Positions 63,001-64,000 of a DNA stretch of 64,000 nucleotides are shown in pieces. Where the stretch lies: assembly GCA_942493385.1 (NCBI GenBank), contig OW818699.1:3596001-3660000 (forward strand). The letters run 5' to 3'. The notes under the pieces are model-generated. The model saw nothing but the letters and a program-made list of their open reading frames with translations, had not been told where the DNA came from and made no database searches. The position numbers and the translations under genes are program-made. Numbering within the stretch: the first letter of the stretch is position 1; each line of letters starts with the position of its first letter. Origin of the DNA: UBA8389 sp942493385 (GTDB taxonomy: Bacteria > Bacteroidota > Bacteroidia > Bacteroidales > UBA1402).

Positions 63001-63479
63001 CTCGCGAGTTCTGCAAAGGCCGCGACCCAAATGGCTACACTTCCACCTTTATCGACCGAGGCAAGCTCCTCCACCGACTATTTTCAGAAATCAAGGTAGA
63101 AAGCGATTTGTCAACCGCCCTGCAAAACCTTATCAACGAGGGACTCATGCAATCTGAAAACGCTTCGGAATATGAAAACTACGTTCGAAACGCCCTCTCA
63201 AATGAGGATGTTAAAAACTGGTATTCAGACAAATACCGTTTATTCAACGAATGCTCCATCCTCTGCAGCAGCGCCGACGGCAAACTTCAGCTCAAACGAC
63301 CCGACCGCGTGATGCTGTTCGAAAACAACATTCAAGTCGTCGATTTCAAGTTCGGCAAACCCTCGCCCTCCTACCACAAACAAGTGCTGGAGTATATGCA
63401 ATTACTCACCGACATGGGCTATGCCGGTGTAAAGGGGTATCTATGGTATGTGGATGAAAATGAAGTAGTTTCTGTTTAG
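60087..63479 (+). CDS. addA: AddA/RecB-like UvrD-family helicase-nuclease
   Basis: 1130 residues. The superfamily 1A helicase motifs are complete: Walker A in ASAGSGKTWRL, motif Ia in AVTFTNKATAEMKERV, DEFQDTSRMQWD, QSIYRWRNGDW, ILSIHKAKGLEFHTVL and LLYVAFTRAKHNLYVF. The C-terminal part has a RecB-like nuclease pattern: GKLLHRLFSEI, RPDRVMLFENNIQVVDFKFGKP (Asp/Asp-x-Lys) and QVLEYMQLL. It should process double-strand DNA ends. It is the Bacteroidetes-type partner of an AddB-like protein, which is not in the window, so the gene name is tentative. Residues about 890-930 are a low-complexity linker rich in Ser, Thr, Asn and Glu between the helicase and nuclease. The stop is 10 bp from the stop of the convergent T9SS protein gene. 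Confidence 0.9.
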   Translation: MPQLTVYKASAGSGKTWRLTVEYLKLLVANPESYRSILAVTFTNKATAEMKERVLNALYELMHIDSTATPEGMTEAVCNELKIAPALAKSRATQAIGCLLHDYGRFRIETIDSFFQSVLRNLARELGLGAWLNIELNNDAVLSDAVDALIDKASNDPELLSWMTDYMEEQLQEGKTWKIDGVLKRFGHTIFKEYFKEKEKALNAKLSNKGFLKAYKKQLKEVEKAGLDRLELAADEFFTILDDNVLLIEDISRGKIGPCSYFLKLKSGDCSDGIINSYVRAGMEDPAGWSTKTSKLKAQITMLAAEKLIPLIEETEMVRKDLYPQIVSARLARKHLNQVGLLTDIAAEVREQNRENNRFLLSDTNALLKSLLDSADASFVYEKTGTELNHILFDEFQDTSRMQWDTFKPLLAEGLANGHDSLIVGDEKQSIYRWRNGDWRILGTIAKEMRPAIVEEKKLDSNWRSERNIIDFNNALFTKLEQEINKTHLETFGEESAELTNAYSDVIQQSAKKDVEGLVDITFINAKNEGVYKPMVLSKMIQKVEALQRAGIRPDQIAILIRANKFIPEIGEYFAEYKASGQHDPSLCYDVVSDDAFLLSASRSVQILIDALSLLYDPLNPIPQALLKLDYLTDVKVLSTELHPLFKQTEKPKAYQTNTVYKKTYQDSNPENPVLPKDFLNRFEALQRLPLYELVEELYRLFELEKIPAQDSYLHCFMDKLSEYLLHSPSDLGSFLKHWEEQMSGISIPAGSAVNGIRILSIHKAKGLEFHTVLIPFCDWKLLNAKPFQVWCPPTQEPFSQLDLLPIDFNKDMAVSIFKKEHNEETLQLWVDALNLLYVAFTRAKHNLYVFCRGNDDVKNYKGASTIANLMQDTLKNGLVDGNYTESSATPAETEVDETNSEAVVNSTNADQNSTNSDEATSESTFTFGTFSLGFEETADKPTSVLREKGTDLALPFRSFAHKTRFRQSNRSREFCKGRDPNGYTSTFIDRGKLLHRLFSEIKVESDLSTALQNLINEGLMQSENASEYENYVRNALSNEDVKNWYSDKYRLFNECSILCSSADGKLQLKRPDRVMLFENNIQVVDFKFGKPSPSYHKQVLEYMQLLTDMGYAGVKGYLWYVDENEVVSV

Positions 63480-63489
63480 TCCTTTCTAT

Positions 63490-64000
63490 TTATCTGGAAC
63501 CTGTTTTAATAAACTTGCGGTGCCAAGTGCCCCATTCAGTAATCAAAGCGATCGAATATATACCATCGGCAAGCGAAGTGACATCCACTTCCTTGACCGT
63601 CGAATCCAGATTGCTCATCATCAATACCCGACCATCCAGGCTCATTACTCGAACAGCCTTGACGGATGGAACCTCGCTGACAATATGCAAGATGTTCCGA
63701 ACCGGATTCGGCCATACGGTAAACAACAGGTTGTTACGACCCATCGCCGTGTATTCGGCACCCAAATGCAGCGCCATGGGTTGGCTCAACGTTCCCATCA
63801 CGGTGTCCGCAAAGAGAATGGGTTCCTGAATCGTGTACATCTTTCCGGAAGAACGATCGATAGCCCTTAAATCGAGCTTCTCGCCTGAATTGGAACCATA
63901 AACCATCAGGAACAACCTGTCATCCAGATATGTACCAACACCCCTGCACGTATCGCGCTCGTAGGCAGCCACCGTATAATCGCCCGGATTGACCAGGTTG
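63490..64000 (-). CDS. T9SS cargo protein, C-terminal part (start lies beyond the window)
   Basis: The frame is open to the right edge, and the residues upstream of the first possible GTG (NLVNPGDYTV) read as normal coding sequence. About 170 residues are visible. A beta-rich region (GTYLDDRLFLMVYGSNSGE) is followed by a type A T9SS sorting domain: VWPNPVRNILHIVSEV, VRVMSLDGRVLMM, VDVTSLADGIYSIALIT and a basic end. The protein is therefore exported across the outer membrane and its tail is cleaved or attached. The function of the main part cannot be seen. Confidence 0.85.
   Translation of the reverse strand, partial: NLVNPGDYTVAAYERDTCRGVGTYLDDRLFLMVYGSNSGEKLDLRAIDRSSGKMYTIQEPILFADTVMGTLSQPMALHLGAEYTAMGRNNLLFTVWPNPVRNILHIVSEVPSVKAVRVMSLDGRVLMMSNLDSTVKEVDVTSLADGIYSIALITEWGTWHRKFIKTGSR

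Noticed and set aside
1..64000. Insertion sequences, prophage, rRNA or tRNA genes
   Set aside because: No transposase, integrase, terminal inverted repeats or RNA gene sequence was recognised on either strand. Intergenic regions are short and accounted for.

Overview
The window comes from a Bacteroidota genome, most likely an anaerobic, plant-polysaccharide-degrading member of the Bacteroidales or a close relative. The evidence is: two giant hybrid two-component sensors of the Bacteroidetes type; proteins ending in type IX secretion (T9SS) sorting domains; a type III glutamine synthetase (GlnN); LL-diaminopimelate aminotransferase; pyruvate:ferredoxin oxidoreductase (NifJ); and repeated copies of the Bacteroidetes -7 promoter element TAnnTTTG just ahead of genes. 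No rRNA, tRNA, insertion sequence, phage gene or CRISPR array was found. The first and last genes run off the window.

Layout. 1-4.4 kb: end of an unknown membrane-anchored protein, a lipoprotein, guaA and two overlapping VOC/PhnB-like genes. 4.6-7.9 kb: a secreted T9SS protein with seven tandem carbohydrate-binding-like modules. 8.0-9.3 kb: a GltD-like flavin oxidoreductase with a cysteine-rich tail. 9.4-15.7 kb: a three-gene phosphorelay (PocR-7xPAS histidine kinase, CheY-like receiver, REC-PAS-kinase-REC hybrid). 15.7-17.7 kb: an OPT-family transporter. 17.8-24.7 kb: pectin locus 1 (pectinesterase CE8, hybrid sensor 1, GH28). 24.8-35.2 kb: nitrogen/lysine block dapF-dapL-glnN-gltB-gltD, all on the minus strand. 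35.5-41.6 kb: locus 2 (GH43, hybrid sensor 2). 41.8-45.3 kb: nifJ. 45.3-48.1 kb: divergent pair of AAA/DUF4143-type ATPases around a region with phased direct repeats. 48.1-49.8 kb: topoisomerase III. 50.0-58.4 kb: locus 3 (GH28-GH43 on plus; GH29-GH106 on minus). 58.7-63.5 kb: rmuC and an AddA/RecB-like helicase-nuclease. 63.5 kb to the end: C-terminus of another T9SS cargo protein.

How the genes fit together. The carbohydrate genes together target pectin. CE8 removes methyl esters, the two GH28 enzymes cut galacturonan or rhamnogalacturonan linkages, and GH43, GH106 and GH29 remove arabinose/xylose, rhamnose and fucose. The two hybrid sensors would detect released oligosaccharides in the periplasm and activate transcription through their own AraC-type domains. 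No SusC/SusD importer is present in the window. The central block makes glutamine and glutamate from ammonium (glnN, gltBD) and feeds glutamate-dependent synthesis of meso-diaminopimelate (dapL, dapF). NifJ supports fermentative pyruvate oxidation.

The most unusual signals are: the ATPase at 45324-46505, which has glutamine at three positions where relatives have acidic catalytic residues; the exact 33-bp spacing of three direct repeats in front of its divergent neighbour; the phosphorelay with no DNA-binding output; the mosaic of two module types in the seven-repeat secreted protein; and the hairpin-rich glnN-gltB spacer.
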